Source: Nitrospirota bacterium | GTDB lineage: Bacteria > Nitrospirota > Thermodesulfovibrionia > Thermodesulfovibrionales > UBA6898 | Direction: 5' to 3' | NCBI GenBank assembly: GCA_016217695.1 | Contig: JACRHE010000203.1 | Coordinates: 1-47,196, forward strand | Length of the DNA: 47,196 bases | Part shown: piece after piece, positions 34,486 through 43,857 of the stretch | Layout of the letters: every line of letters begins with the position of its first letter | Position numbering within the stretch: position 1 is the first letter of the stretch | Made by a program: the position numbers and the translations under genes | The notes under the pieces: generated by a model | The model's input: only the letters and a program-made list of their open reading frames with translations | The model's database searches: none | Told to the model about the DNA's origin: nothing

Positions 34486-35364
34486 ATGAGCGACATTGTA
34501 ATGGAGACGAAGCTTGAAGGTATCAGGCTCCTCAGGCGGGGCAAGGTCAGGGATGTATATGAAGTCGATGATTTTCTCCTGATCATCGCGACAGACCGCG
34601 TATCTGCCTTTGATGTTGTGCTGCCCAACGGCATATCCGGAAAGGGCAAGGTCCTTACCCTGATATCACTTTACTGGTTCGGGCAGATGAGGGACATCAT
34701 GGAAAACCATATCGTTGCTACGGAGGTGGAGGCTTATCCTGCGAAGCTCCATAAATATAAGGACGTACTTGAAGGCAGGAGCATGCTTGTAAAGAAGGCG
34801 AACCCTATGCCTGTTGAATGCATTGTCCGGGGCTATCTCTCGGGCTCGGGTTGGAAGGAGTACAGAAACAGCGGTACGGTCTGCGGCATCAGGCTCCCTG
34901 CCGGACTTGTGGAATCATCCAGGCTTGATCAGCCGATCTTCACGCCCAGCACAAAGGCTGACGAGGGACATGACATGAACATCAGCTTTGATGAGATGCG
35001 CAGGATCGTCGGCGATGAAATTGCCCAACAGCTGAGGGCTGCGAGTCTCAGGATCTACACAAAGGCGAGGGACATCGCCGAAAAAAAGGGGATCATCATC
35101 GCAGATACGAAGATGGAATTCGGAACTTGCGACAACAGACTTATCCTGATAGATGAGCTCCTTACCCCGGACTCGTCGCGGTTCTGGTCCGCCGGGACCT
35201 ATGAACCAGGCAAAGGGCAGGACAGCTATGACAAGCAGATAATCAGGGACTACCTTTTGACTCTTGACTGGGACCAGACCTATCCCGGACCGGTCCTGCC
35301 GGATCATATCGTTGATAAGGCGATCGAAAGATACCGGGACATTTACAGGATCATTGTCGGATAG
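34486..35364 (+). CDS. purC: Phosphoribosylaminoimidazole-succinocarboxamide synthase
   Basis: SAICAR synthase of purine biosynthesis, joining aspartate to CAIR with ATP. 292 residues, the longer form of the family. Motifs: RRGKVRDVYEVDDFLLIIATDRVSAFDVVLP at the N-terminus (split by the ATP site), PVECIVRGYLSGSGWKEY, and LIDELLTPDSSRFW near the C-terminus. CTCAGGAGG is a clear ribosome binding site. A TAAAAT box (34425-34430 region) may be its -10. Confidence 0.95.
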   Translation: MSDIVMETKLEGIRLLRRGKVRDVYEVDDFLLIIATDRVSAFDVVLPNGISGKGKVLTLISLYWFGQMRDIMENHIVATEVEAYPAKLHKYKDVLEGRSMLVKKANPMPVECIVRGYLSGSGWKEYRNSGTVCGIRLPAGLVESSRLDQPIFTPSTKADEGHDMNISFDEMRRIVGDEIAQQLRAASLRIYTKARDIAEKKGIIIADTKMEFGTCDNRLILIDELLTPDSSRFWSAGTYEPGKGQDSYDKQIIRDYLLTLDWDQTYPGPVLPDHIVDKAIERYRDIYRIIVG

Positions 35365-35384
35365 TTATGTCTATGGGAGATCTG

Positions 35385-35813
35385 ATGAATAAAATAGCAG
35401 GATTAATTCCGGTTGCGTGCCTGCTGATTGTCCTTTCGCATGCTGTGCCTGCTAACGCAGACGAGGGAGCGGTAAAGAAGGCGGTTGAGGCGGCTGATAA
35501 CTGGCTATCTCTGGTCGATAGCGACAAGTATTCCGAGAGTTGGGAGGCCGCTGCAGCTTTCTTCAAAGGCGCTGTAAAAAAGGAGAAGTGGCCCCAGTCT
35601 CTGGCATCGGTTCGGAGACCTCTCGGCAAGGTTATCAGCAGAAGGCTGAAGTCAAGGCAATATACCACAAGCATGGCCGGGGCTGCGGATGGGGAGTATG
35701 TGGTCATACAGTACGAGACCTCTTTCGAAAACAAGAAGGCCGCAGTCGAAACAGTGACCCCGATGCGGGAGAAGGATGGCAGTTGGAAGGTGTCAGGATA
35801 TTATATAAGATGA
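35385..35813 (+). CDS. DUF4019-like exported protein
   Basis: 142-residue secreted protein of unknown function. The signal peptide is about residues 1-25 (hydrophobic IPVACLLIVLSHAV, cleavage near ANA-DE). The mature part has WLSLVDSDKYSESWEAAAAFFK and ends DGSWKVSGYYIR, typical of DUF4019 proteins. ATG 35385 has GGGAG upstream; ATG 35367 adds six residues ahead of the signal peptide and is less likely. The stop overlaps the next small lipoprotein gene (ATGA). Confidence 0.78.
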   Translation: MNKIAGLIPVACLLIVLSHAVPANADEGAVKKAVEAADNWLSLVDSDKYSESWEAAAAFFKGAVKKEKWPQSLASVRRPLGKVISRRLKSRQYTTSMAGAADGEYVVIQYETSFENKKAAVETVTPMREKDGSWKVSGYYIR

Positions 35814-35980
35814 AAAGGGCCTTGCTTCTTGTCCTGCTTCTGTTTCCGTCCGGGTGCGTCTTCACTAAGGTCGCCACAGTTCCTCTAAGGGTCGGCGGAG
35901 CGGTTATCTCTGTTGTCCCTGTTGTCGGAAATGCTGCAGACAGCGTGATCGACACCGCCGCCGACGTTATCGATCAATAG
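35810..35980 (+). CDS. Small lipoprotein (56 residues)
   Basis: Short gene whose ATG overlaps the preceding stop by four bases. The product begins [16 protein letters not shown], a complete lipoprotein signal with Cys16, followed by a small hydrophobic repeat-like stretch (TVPLRVGGAVISVVPVVG) and an acidic end. It resembles small NAD-rich conserved lipoproteins of the DUF6726 type. Role unknown; probably co-expressed with the DUF4019-like protein. Confidence 0.68.
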   Translation: MKRALLLVLLLFPSGCVFTKVATVPLRVGGAVISVVPVVGNAADSVIDTAADVIDQ

Positions 35981-35990
35981 GCAGATTGCC

Positions 35991-36485
35991 CTATTTCGAA
36001 ACCTTGCTGCGGAGCATGCCTATATATTTATTGACGGGGTTGCTGCGTTTCAGAAACGGTATAGCAGCCCCTTTTCTGACGCCCAGTTTTTTCATCTCCC
36101 ACTGCAGGTCGTGGTTGTCCGGCTCGTTCCGTAACCCCTCCCTGAATGCAGTAATGGCCGACTTCTTGTCATCGCCCTTGAGATAGGCCCTGCCGAGGTT
36201 CAGGTAAAAGACCGGATAGAAGAACTCGCTGCCGAAGGGCATGGAATGGTCCAGATGTTTGATTGCATCTTCACATATCTTAATGCCCTCATCCGTCCTG
36301 TTCTCGACAATGGCGAGGAGGCAGCCGTAATAGGAAAGCAGAAAGGGGTCGCCGGGGTATTTTTCGAGCGCATGCACAAGGACATTAAGGGCTGATTTCC
36401 CGTTTTTTCTCCGAAGGAGCTGCTTCACCTCTTCAAAATATTGAGCCTTTGTCTTTTCTTTTTCTGTGTGATCTTTTGTGAACAT
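35991..36485 (-). CDS. TPR-repeat protein
   Basis: 164-residue soluble protein made of helical pairs of tetratricopeptide type (NGKSALNVLVHALEKYPGDPFLLSYYGCLLA, FYLNLGRAYLKGDDKKSAITAFREGLRNEPD, each a TPR). These are protein-protein interaction scaffolds and the partner is unknown. It begins directly after the stop of the small conserved gene at 36486, so the two form one operon. Confidence 0.75.
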   Translation of the reverse strand: MFTKDHTEKEKTKAQYFEEVKQLLRRKNGKSALNVLVHALEKYPGDPFLLSYYGCLLAIVENRTDEGIKICEDAIKHLDHSMPFGSEFFYPVFYLNLGRAYLKGDDKKSAITAFREGLRNEPDNHDLQWEMKKLGVRKGAAIPFLKRSNPVNKYIGMLRSKVSK

Positions 36486-36743
36486 CTAGATTGCGGACTT
36501 ATGCTGGTTTTCCATGAGGGTATGGAGTTTTTCCCTGAAATCCTCCATCTGAAGGATATTGCAATAGTCGGACTGACGCGAAAAGACCACTTCCCCTTTG
36601 AGATAGATCCTTGTAAATATCTTAGAGGTCTTTGTCCCCATATCCTCTGTCTGGACATGATAGGTAACGTTGTTCACAGAGATGTTGCTGCTGAATTCAG
36701 GGATCTGCTTTGAAGTGATCGTTATCTTTGACTTCGACGCCAT
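36486..36743 (-). CDS. Small conserved protein of unknown function
   Basis: 85-residue protein with central segment NNVTYHVQTEDMGTKTSKI followed by a YLKGEVVFSRQSDY stretch, and a C-terminal helix ending MENQHKSAI. I have the impression of a conserved deltaproteobacterial/Nitrospirota family often near TPR or PilZ-type genes, but cannot name it. It directly abuts the TPR gene downstream. Confidence 0.6.
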   Translation of the reverse strand: MASKSKITITSKQIPEFSSNISVNNVTYHVQTEDMGTKTSKIFTRIYLKGEVVFSRQSDYCNILQMEDFREKLHTLMENQHKSAI

Positions 36744-36835
36744 GTCTCAATTTTACCAGATACAGCCGGGTTTTGATAAAAAATATTTCATGTCAGGGTA
36801 ACCCTTCAGTGAATAGGGGTAATTATCATAAAATC

Positions 36836-36906
36836 TCTCCTCGCCCCGATTTGCCAAAGAGGTGAATTGTTCCTCCCATTGGCAAAGGGAGGTTAGGAGG
36901 GATTTT
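36836..36906. repeat. Intergenic inverted repeat (TTTGCCAA/TTGGCAAA type)
   Basis: TTTGCCAA (36850-36857) pairs with TTGGCAAA (36879-36886). CCTCCC (36872-36877) pairs with GGGAGG (36887-36892), followed by TTAGGAGGGATTTT. It resembles widespread intergenic repeats seen in many environmental Gram-negative genomes. On the minus strand it follows the sensor kinase and might act as a weak terminator. Confidence 0.4.
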
Positions 36907-36946
36907 CTTAATAAAAAACTGCCACCCGCAACTGAATGGTTTCATC

Positions 36947-39370
36947 TCAGGTGCCGAGCAGCTCCTGCAGCTTCTTCTCCAGCGCAGCGATCTGATATGG
37001 CTTCTGGATAAAACTGTCGGGCCTGCAGTGCTCCATCTCGGCCAGTGCTGTCTTTTCATCGTATCCGCTTGATATGATAACCTTCAGTTCAGGTTTGATG
37101 GTCTTTATTTCCTGAAAAAGTCTGTTCCCGTCCATGTCCGGCATCTGGATGTCCAGTATAGCCAGTTCTATAGCATCTTTCTCATCTCTGAAGAGCTCAA
37201 GCGCCTTTATGCCGCTGTCGACTGCCAGCACGTTGTATCCCAGCTGTCGCAGTACTTCTTCGAGAAAGAAGATGATCTGCGGCTCGTCGTCGACAACCAG
37301 TATCGTCACCGGAGTTTCTTCTTTTGCGGGCGGAGTCAGGCCGCTCATCAGTTCTTCGGCAGCGCTCAGGGCACGGGGCAGAAAGATATCGAAGGCAGCG
37401 CCGGCCCCTTTTTTGCTGTCAACCGAGATGCACCCGCAATGGTTCTGTATGATTCCGGCTGCTGCAGCAAGGCCGAGTCCGCGGCCAAGGAACTTGGTAG
37501 TGAAAAAAGGCTCGAAGATCCTCTCCTGTAAAGGTCGCGGTATTCCGGGTCCTGTGTCGGAAATGCTGATGTGCACATAATCCCCGGCAGCGTGACTATG
37601 CTTGAATGACAGGCATTGCCAGGAGTCTCTGTCTTCTTTGTTGACAGTGGTGACAGCCAGGCAGCCTCCTGCTTTTTCCATCGCCTCAAAGGCGTTGTTG
37701 AACAGGTTGAGCATTACCTGGGTTATCTGGCCTGGGTCAGCGAAGACCGGCCAGATGTCGTCTGCAAGCTCCGTCTTTACCTCTATATCCAGGGCCTTGC
37801 CCTTATGGCTCATGTTCAGTGCCTCCAGGATGGCGCTGTTGACGAACATTATCTTTGGCTGGTACATGCCGCCTTTTGCGTATGCGAGCAGCTGGTTTGT
37901 AAGGTCCGCCATGCGCTGGGCAGACTGGATAATGTTGTCTGCGAGAACCCGCTCTTTTTCGGCGTTTTCAAGCCTCATTCTGAGCAGCTCTGCATTGCCG
38001 AGGACGCCCATAAGTATATTATTGAAGTCGTGTGCCATGCCTCCTGCCAGAGTGCTGATGGATTCTTCCTTCTGTTCCTGGGCCAGTCTTCTGGCCAGAT
38101 TCTCCCTGAGCTCTTCCATCTTCAATTTCTCGGTTACGTCTCTGCTCACCTCTATGATTTGCAGGACCTCTCCCTGCTCATCGAAGATGGGAGACGCATG
38201 TATCTCGACGACATGCTCCGAGAAGTCCTTTTTTAGATGCCTGTGAGTAACGATGACCGCCTCTTTTTTCGTCCGGGCCTCCCTGAGAGGGCAGGGGTGC
38301 TCTTCGCTCGAACACGGCGTGTCGCTGCCGTGGGAGATCTCATAACAGAAGCCGGAGCCGGGCATATATGTGCCGCCTCTGCTGCAGCTGTTTGCTGCCC
38401 TGTTCATGAGTTGAACGCGGTAATTTGTGTCGATTACCATGATGGGATCAGTGATGCCGTCAATGATCGTCTGCAGGAATTTACGTTCGGATTCCATCGC
38501 TCTCTGGGTCTGCCTGATCTCTGAGACGTTCCGTGCAATATGGATCGAGCCCGCAGGTTTTCCGTCTCCTGAAAAAAAGGGGGTGACCGAAACCCAGTAT
38601 TCGCCGCCTAATCTCTCCTCATAGAGCTCACAGGAATGTTCCTTTCCGTCTGCAAGCAGCTTTCTATGAGGGCAAGTTGCTACAGGTTCTTTTGTATCGT
38701 GAACCAGCTCATAGCAGTGCCTGCCTATCGCCTCTGCCGGAGGCATAGCCAGTTTCTCTGCCATTGCCCTGTTTATGCGCACGATGCGATACTCGCTGTC
38801 TATCTGTGCTATGAGGTCAGGCACTGAATTAAATGTCAGCTCCCATTCATCCCTCGCCTTTTCGAGCATCTCGATGTTCATTGCGTTTTTTATCGCAATT
38901 GCCGCAAGGTTCCCCATGTTCTGATACAGTTGTATCTCTTCCTCGCTGAAGGACCTCAGTCCGTATGTATGTCCGATCAATACCCCGAAGATATCATCCC
39001 CGAGCATCATGGGGACGCATACAGCTGACCTTATATCTTTTTCGAATACGACATCGGGAACCTGAAATCTCGTCTCCGTCAAGAAGTCAGGGACTGTCTC
39101 CGGTCTCCTTGTCTTTATCACAAGGGTTGAAAGCCCCTGACCCTCAGTAAGCTGGAACGTACCTATATAAGATCCCGGAAATCCTAATGTGTCGAAAACA
39201 ACGAGGCTGGCTTTGTCATCAGAGAGGAGCATAACAGTCGAATAATCGAGGGCGAGCATGTCTTTTGAATGCTCTACTATGCTCCTGTAGAGCTTTTTCA
39301 GGTCCGTGGTGGCGGTAATATCCTGAGAAAACCGGAAGAGCCTTTCAAGGTCCAGAAAATCACTTTTCAT
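36947..39370 (-). CDS. Hybrid sensor histidine kinase with GAF and PAS domains and a C-terminal receiver
   Basis: 807-residue signalling protein without clear membrane spans, so probably cytoplasmic. Order: GAF (about 10-165), PAS (about 175-295), PAS (about 300-420), HisKA with LAGGMAHDFNNIL (phospho-His about 447), HATPase (about 540-670, SDTGPGI and GRGLGLAAA), then a receiver (about 685-800) with the acceptor Asp in LAILDIQMPDMDG (about 739). Both PAS domains are Cys/His-rich, with short ATCPHRK- and EEHPCPL-type stretches. No separate output regulator is adjacent. ATG 39370 has a GGAG site. Confidence 0.88.
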   Translation of the reverse strand: MKSDFLDLERLFRFSQDITATTDLKKLYRSIVEHSKDMLALDYSTVMLLSDDKASLVVFDTLGFPGSYIGTFQLTEGQGLSTLVIKTRRPETVPDFLTETRFQVPDVVFEKDIRSAVCVPMMLGDDIFGVLIGHTYGLRSFSEEEIQLYQNMGNLAAIAIKNAMNIEMLEKARDEWELTFNSVPDLIAQIDSEYRIVRINRAMAEKLAMPPAEAIGRHCYELVHDTKEPVATCPHRKLLADGKEHSCELYEERLGGEYWVSVTPFFSGDGKPAGSIHIARNVSEIRQTQRAMESERKFLQTIIDGITDPIMVIDTNYRVQLMNRAANSCSRGGTYMPGSGFCYEISHGSDTPCSSEEHPCPLREARTKKEAVIVTHRHLKKDFSEHVVEIHASPIFDEQGEVLQIIEVSRDVTEKLKMEELRENLARRLAQEQKEESISTLAGGMAHDFNNILMGVLGNAELLRMRLENAEKERVLADNIIQSAQRMADLTNQLLAYAKGGMYQPKIMFVNSAILEALNMSHKGKALDIEVKTELADDIWPVFADPGQITQVMLNLFNNAFEAMEKAGGCLAVTTVNKEDRDSWQCLSFKHSHAAGDYVHISISDTGPGIPRPLQERIFEPFFTTKFLGRGLGLAAAAGIIQNHCGCISVDSKKGAGAAFDIFLPRALSAAEELMSGLTPPAKEETPVTILVVDDEPQIIFFLEEVLRQLGYNVLAVDSGIKALELFRDEKDAIELAILDIQMPDMDGNRLFQEIKTIKPELKVIISSGYDEKTALAEMEHCRPDSFIQKPYQIAALEKKLQELLGT

Positions 39371-39424
39371 CTCATCTCCAGTAGTTGCCAAAGCGCTTTG
39401 TTATCATTTTTTCAGATTCCCGAT

Positions 39425-41920
39425 CTATGGCAACCCGAAGAACGTGACCCAAAAATAATAAGGCCCTTCCAGGCCTTCGCCTGCAGGCGTCACCAGCAGC
39501 CCGAAATGAAAGTCCCCATCAGGAATCTCCATGCCGGATGAAGAGGTATAATACATACCCAGAGGCCTTTCAACAAAGAATGTGCCTACCCCTTCTCTCC
39601 ATGTTACAATCCCGGCAGCCATAGTCTGCATGGTGTTGTCGGGTTTCAGGATATAGATATTTAACGGGTCCAGCTCAGGCGCGTAAAACGCAAGATAGGC
39701 ATCCACAGGCCCGGTAAATTGCGGCAGTCCGACCTCAAGGTCAAGCAGGTAAAGACCCATTGCCGCATCACCGACCCCGAGCGGTCTGTATCCTGATGCG
39801 CTGCAGGCCCCTCCTGATTTGGCTATGGCCTCGTACGTAAAGACTTCCTGCTCCAGAGGCAAAGGCAGTATGCAGGAGAAGACGGCTGTGACTGTCACGT
39901 TTGCGTTCATTGTCACCGTGCAGAAGCGCGTTCCCGAACACCCTCCTCCGCTCCAGCCAATAAAGGTATACCCATTGTCCGGTTCTGCCATGAGCGTGAC
40001 CATGGCGCCTGCGTCATATGAGGCGCTGCAGGAGGTCCCGCAGTCGATACCTGTTGGTGAGCTTATTACCCTTCCGCTTCCTGTGCCTGATCTGTTTATG
40101 GAAAGGTTATATGATATGCTCCTCACTCCATGCGCTATGCCTGCAGACATGCTGCCGTTGAACTCAGCGTCGCCGAGATAATAGGCATAAAGGGTCTTTG
40201 CGCCTGTTGTTGAAAAAGCAAGCGCGCAGTTTCCAGCAGTAGCAGAGGCGATGCAGTTGGCCGCGCCGTCGCCTGAAATCACAATTACATTTCCTGTTGG
40301 ACTGCCTGAACCAGGCGCATCCGGCGTCACTGTAAAGCCCACTGTAACCGGCTGGCCGACTCCGGATGGTGAAGGTGTGTGGCCGGTGATGGTGGTTGTA
40401 GTGTCTGCTTGGCTCACCTCCTGCATCAAGGTGTCATTGCTTGCGGCGTTGTTACTGTCTCCGCTATAGGTCGCTGTGATGGTATGGTTGCCTGAAGAAA
40501 GACCTGAAGAGGCGCAGGCAGCGCTTCCGGACACAAGAGGAAGGTTGATACATGCAGGTATGTCCACGCCATTATCGCTGAAGGTGACAGTCCCTGTCGG
40601 CGAAGCGCCGCCCACAGTTGCTGTGAAGTCAACGGCTTGGCCAAAGACAGAAGGGTTTACTGATGAAGTAAGTGCAGTCACTGCAGTTGCAATGCCGACC
40701 TCGAAGGACCCTATGTCGCAACTGTTGTTCACAGGTCGTGTAATGCCCCGCTGATCAGTATTGATCGTGAATCCGCAGCCGTTTGTGCCGAGGGGTATGA
40801 CGTCTATGGCCGGACTGCCGCTAAGCAGTTCATGGGTCTGTGTAGGTCCTCCATTATCGCCAAGGGATGAAAGCAATGGATCAGTACTGCTCATAGAGCC
40901 GTTGTTTGAACCAAAGCCGCAGGTAGCTCCGCTGTCTATGTTATAGCCGCCGTTGGTAATGCCGCCCCAGCAGTTTCCGCCGGTATTATTGTTGATGATG
41001 TTGCTTGTGCTCCTCATTATGGTCATGGGTCCGCCAACACCATTAAAAAGCCCTCCTCCTGTGGATGCGCTGTTTCCTGAGAAGGTACTGTTGGTGATAG
41101 AAACCGCGCGGCTTCCAAACATTCCATCTGAACAAATACCTCCGCCAATACCTGAAGCACTGTTTCCTGAAAAGGTGCTGTTGCTGATCGTAAACGTGAT
41201 GTCAAAGTTTCCGGAGAAATAGAAGAAGCCGCCGCCATTCCCATTAGTAACAGCGTTGTTCGAAAAGGTGCTGCTGATGATGCTGAGCGTGCCGTCGGAG
41301 ACACCGAGACCACCACCGCCATTGGAAGCACTGTTTCCTGAGAAGGTGCTGTTACTGATCGTAACTGTGCCTCCGTAACCCTGGATGCCGCCGCCATAAG
41401 TCCCGAAGCCCGGCAAAGACGCGCTGTTTCCTGAAAAGGTGCTGTTGCTGATCGTAACTGAGCCGACGTTGTTGAGAAGGCCGCCGCCGTTAAACGCAGT
41501 ATTATTTGCAAAGGTGCAGCTGTTGATAATAACTGTACCAACATTATTGTTAAGGCCTCCGCCTTCACTGGTCCCTGCATTACCGTTGGCAACTGTCAGG
41601 TTGTTAAGGTTTAGCGTAATGCCTGGGCTTACATATAATACCTGTACTGTATTGTTGCCGCTGATGGTAAGGCTTGTTGCACCAGGGCCGGTGATGGTCA
41701 GGTTCTTGTCTATCGAAAGTCGCGATGACAGCGTGATCGTGCCGTTGACGTTGAAGTTAATCGTGTCGCCTGAGGAGGCGTCAGCTATCGCCTGCCTGAG
41801 CGAGCCTGCTCCGCTGTCATTGAGGTTTGTAACCGTGAGTGTCGCAGCATTGGCAGTTGCCAAAGGCAGAAGGATTAACAGACATGCAAGCGAAGCTGAT
41901 ACAAATGACCCCTTTTTCAT
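39425..41920 (-). CDS. Exported parallel beta-helix protein with Ig-like and InlB-like repeats
   Basis: 831-residue secreted protein of uncertain role, probably cell-surface. Signal peptide about 1-26. Then a CSLREA-like start (LTVTNLNDSGAGSLRQAIADA) and a beta-helix of repeated TISNSTFSGNSAS-type coils (about 90-330). Two bacterial Ig-like domains follow (about 410-600, GTVTFSDNGVDI and TATYSGDSNN). Next come a divergent InlB-type repeat (about 605-680, GYTFIGWSGGGCSG) and a unique C-terminal domain. The repeats make its DNA locally repetitive. The ribosome binding site is GGGAGGGGG. Confidence 0.85.
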   Translation of the reverse strand: MKKGSFVSASLACLLILLPLATANAATLTVTNLNDSGAGSLRQAIADASSGDTINFNVNGTITLSSRLSIDKNLTITGPGATSLTISGNNTVQVLYVSPGITLNLNNLTVANGNAGTSEGGGLNNNVGTVIINSCTFANNTAFNGGGLLNNVGSVTISNSTFSGNSASLPGFGTYGGGIQGYGGTVTISNSTFSGNSASNGGGGLGVSDGTLSIISSTFSNNAVTNGNGGGFFYFSGNFDITFTISNSTFSGNSASGIGGGICSDGMFGSRAVSITNSTFSGNSASTGGGLFNGVGGPMTIMRSTSNIINNNTGGNCWGGITNGGYNIDSGATCGFGSNNGSMSSTDPLLSSLGDNGGPTQTHELLSGSPAIDVIPLGTNGCGFTINTDQRGITRPVNNSCDIGSFEVGIATAVTALTSSVNPSVFGQAVDFTATVGGASPTGTVTFSDNGVDIPACINLPLVSGSAACASSGLSSGNHTITATYSGDSNNAASNDTLMQEVSQADTTTTITGHTPSPSGVGQPVTVGFTVTPDAPGSGSPTGNVIVISGDGAANCIASATAGNCALAFSTTGAKTLYAYYLGDAEFNGSMSAGIAHGVRSISYNLSINRSGTGSGRVISSPTGIDCGTSCSASYDAGAMVTLMAEPDNGYTFIGWSGGGCSGTRFCTVTMNANVTVTAVFSCILPLPLEQEVFTYEAIAKSGGACSASGYRPLGVGDAAMGLYLLDLEVGLPQFTGPVDAYLAFYAPELDPLNIYILKPDNTMQTMAAGIVTWREGVGTFFVERPLGMYYTSSSGMEIPDGDFHFGLLVTPAGEGLEGPYYFWVTFFGLP

Positions 41921-42023
41921 AATTCCCCCTCCCTATCTATTCCGGGTTCTTTATCTGTGTGGCAACCCTGCCATAGAGACATTTTCCCTCAGGATCAAAA
42001 GGATTGCAAGACCTCATTGAAAC

Positions 42024-42057
42024 AATAATACCTGCGGTTAGGACCGCGGGTATTATT
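42024..42057. promoter_or_regulatory. Strong 15-base-pair hairpin between divergent genes
   Basis: AATAATACCTGCGGT (42024-42038) pairs with ACCGCGGGTATTATT (42043-42057), loop TAGG, one G-T wobble. The arms end in AATAAT/ATTATT, so it could act as a terminator on either strand. Since the flanking genes diverge, a regulatory site or attenuator is more likely. No T run follows on the plus strand. Confidence 0.6.
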
Positions 42058-42170
42058 GTACGATATATTTGCAGCAGTAAAGCCAATAGTATTATCATAG
42101 TGCTCATCCGAATATCTTTGTGCCGTATACAGGCGCGTCTCATAATATTTAAGGAGGAACACGATACCAA

Positions 42171-43856
42171 ATGGCTAACGAACCGAACAAGGTCATCTAC
42201 TCCATGGTTGGAGTAAGCAAATTTTATGATAAAAAACAGGTCCTGAAAAATATCTATCTGTCGTACTTTTATGGCGCAAAGATAGGGGTGCTCGGCCTAA
42301 ACGGCTCTGGCAAGAGCTCTCTTTTGCGCATATTGGCCGGAACAGACAAGGAATTCGTAGGCGAGACAGTGCTTTCACCCGGACATACAGTTGGTATGCT
42401 AGAACAGGAGCCAAGGCTCGATGAGGCAAAGACCGTCAGGCAGGTCGTGGAAGAGGGCGTGCAGGAAACCGTAGACCTGGTCAATGAATTTAACAGGATC
42501 AATGAAAAATTCAGCGAGCCGATGTCTGATGAGGAGATGAACAAGCTCATCGAAAGACAGGGCACTGTGCAGGAGAAGCTGGACGCGCTGGATGCCTGGG
42601 ACCTCGACAGCAGGCTTGAGATGGCCATGGACGCACTGCGCTGTCCTCCGGGAGATACACCTGTAACGGTCCTCTCAGGCGGGGAAAAAAGGCGCGTTGC
42701 TCTGTGCAGGCTCCTTCTTCAGAAGCCTGATATCCTGCTTTTGGACGAGCCTACCAACCATCTGGATGCCGAGTCTGTTGCCTGGCTGGAGCATCATCTT
42801 CAGGCCTATCCAGGCACGATCATTGCCGTGACCCATGACCGCTATTTTCTGGATAACGTGGCAGGCTGGATATTGGAACTCGACAGGGGAGAGGGGATAC
42901 CATGGAAAGGGAACTATTCTTCCTGGCTTGAGCAGAAGCAGGAGAGGCTGAAGCAGGAGGAGAAGTCTGAAACCGAGAGACAGAAGACCCTGCAGCGCGA
43001 ACTCGAATGGATTAGGATGTCCCCAAAGGGACGACATGCCAAATCAAAGGCGCGTATCAGCTCCTATGAGACGCTTTTAAGGCAGGACAGCGAAAAACGT
43101 GCAAAGGAGCTCGAGATCTTTATTCCACCCGGCCCGAGGCTCGGGAATCTGGTTATCGAGGCCGATAACGTAGGCAAGGCATACGGCGACAGGATTATTG
43201 TGGAGGCTATGACCTTTTCCCTTCCGCCCGGAGGAATCATCGGCGTTATAGGCCCCAACGGGGCAGGCAAGACAACGCTTTTCAGGATGATAACCGGACA
43301 GGAAAAGCCGGACTCTGGCACGATCAGATTAGGGGATACAGTGAAACTTGCGTATGTGGACCAGAGCAGGGATGCCCTTGACCCTGCCAAGACCATCTGG
43401 GAGGCCATCTCAGACGGCCTCGATACCATACAGATCGGCAACAGGCAGGTGAATTCCCGCGCCTATGTCGGCAGGTTCAACCTCTCAGGAGCTGATCAGC
43501 AGAAGAAGGTGGGCATGCTCTCAGGAGGTGAGCGCAACCGCGTGCACCTGGCCCGCATGCTCAAAGAGGGCGCCAATGTTCTCCTCCTTGACGAGCCCAC
43601 AAATGATCTTGACGTCAATACCATGCGTGCGCTTGAAGAGGCTCTTGAAAACTTCGCAGGCTGCGCTGTTGTCATCAGCCACGACCGCTGGTTTTTAGAC
43701 AGGATAGCTACCCATATTCTGGCCTTTGAGGGAGACAGCAAGGTCGTCTGGTTTGACGGCAACTATTCGGAATATGAGGCTGACAGGAGGACAAGGCTCG
43801 GGGCAGCAGCTGACCAGCCCCACAGGATCAAATACAGGAATCTGACGAGGATATAA
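42171..43856 (+). CDS. ettA: ABC-F family ATPase, EttA type
   Basis: 561-residue ribosome-associated ATPase that gates entry into elongation according to ATP level. Two cassettes: Walker A GLNGSGKSS (about 41-49) and GPNGAGKTT (about 362-370), signatures LSGGEKRRVALCR and LSGGERNRVHLAR. The short linker and arm sequence (WDLDSRLEMAMDALRCP and ERLKQEE) and the start NKVIYSMVGVSKFYDKK are typical of EttA. It has no C-terminal coiled coil, unlike the Uup-like gene at 15605. AAGGAGG lies about 13 bases before the ATG, rather far. Confidence 0.92.
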   Translation: MANEPNKVIYSMVGVSKFYDKKQVLKNIYLSYFYGAKIGVLGLNGSGKSSLLRILAGTDKEFVGETVLSPGHTVGMLEQEPRLDEAKTVRQVVEEGVQETVDLVNEFNRINEKFSEPMSDEEMNKLIERQGTVQEKLDALDAWDLDSRLEMAMDALRCPPGDTPVTVLSGGEKRRVALCRLLLQKPDILLLDEPTNHLDAESVAWLEHHLQAYPGTIIAVTHDRYFLDNVAGWILELDRGEGIPWKGNYSSWLEQKQERLKQEEKSETERQKTLQRELEWIRMSPKGRHAKSKARISSYETLLRQDSEKRAKELEIFIPPGPRLGNLVIEADNVGKAYGDRIIVEAMTFSLPPGGIIGVIGPNGAGKTTLFRMITGQEKPDSGTIRLGDTVKLAYVDQSRDALDPAKTIWEAISDGLDTIQIGNRQVNSRAYVGRFNLSGADQQKKVGMLSGGERNRVHLARMLKEGANVLLLDEPTNDLDVNTMRALEEALENFAGCAVVISHDRWFLDRIATHILAFEGDSKVVWFDGNYSEYEADRRTRLGAAADQPHRIKYRNLTRI

Positions 43857-43857
43857 T

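Noticed and set aside
41023-41592. 189-codon minus-strand frame inside the beta-helix gene
   Set aside because: It is an alternative frame kept open by the repetitive TFSGNSAS coding units. The longer frame has a signal peptide and recognisable domains.
39425-41920. CRISPR-like or tandem DNA repeats
   Set aside because: The repeated DNA blocks are degenerate coding repeats of a beta-helix protein, without regular spacers.
41937-42060. c-di-GMP (GEMM) riboswitch
   Set aside because: The GGGTTGCC end is reminiscent of it, but the invariant GGGACGCAAAGCC core is absent.
41937-42170. 77-codon minus-strand ORF between the beta-helix gene and ettA
   Set aside because: It runs through the 15-bp hairpin, lacks a ribosome binding site and resembles no family. 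Only its last 26 codons are mentioned as a possible leader frame.
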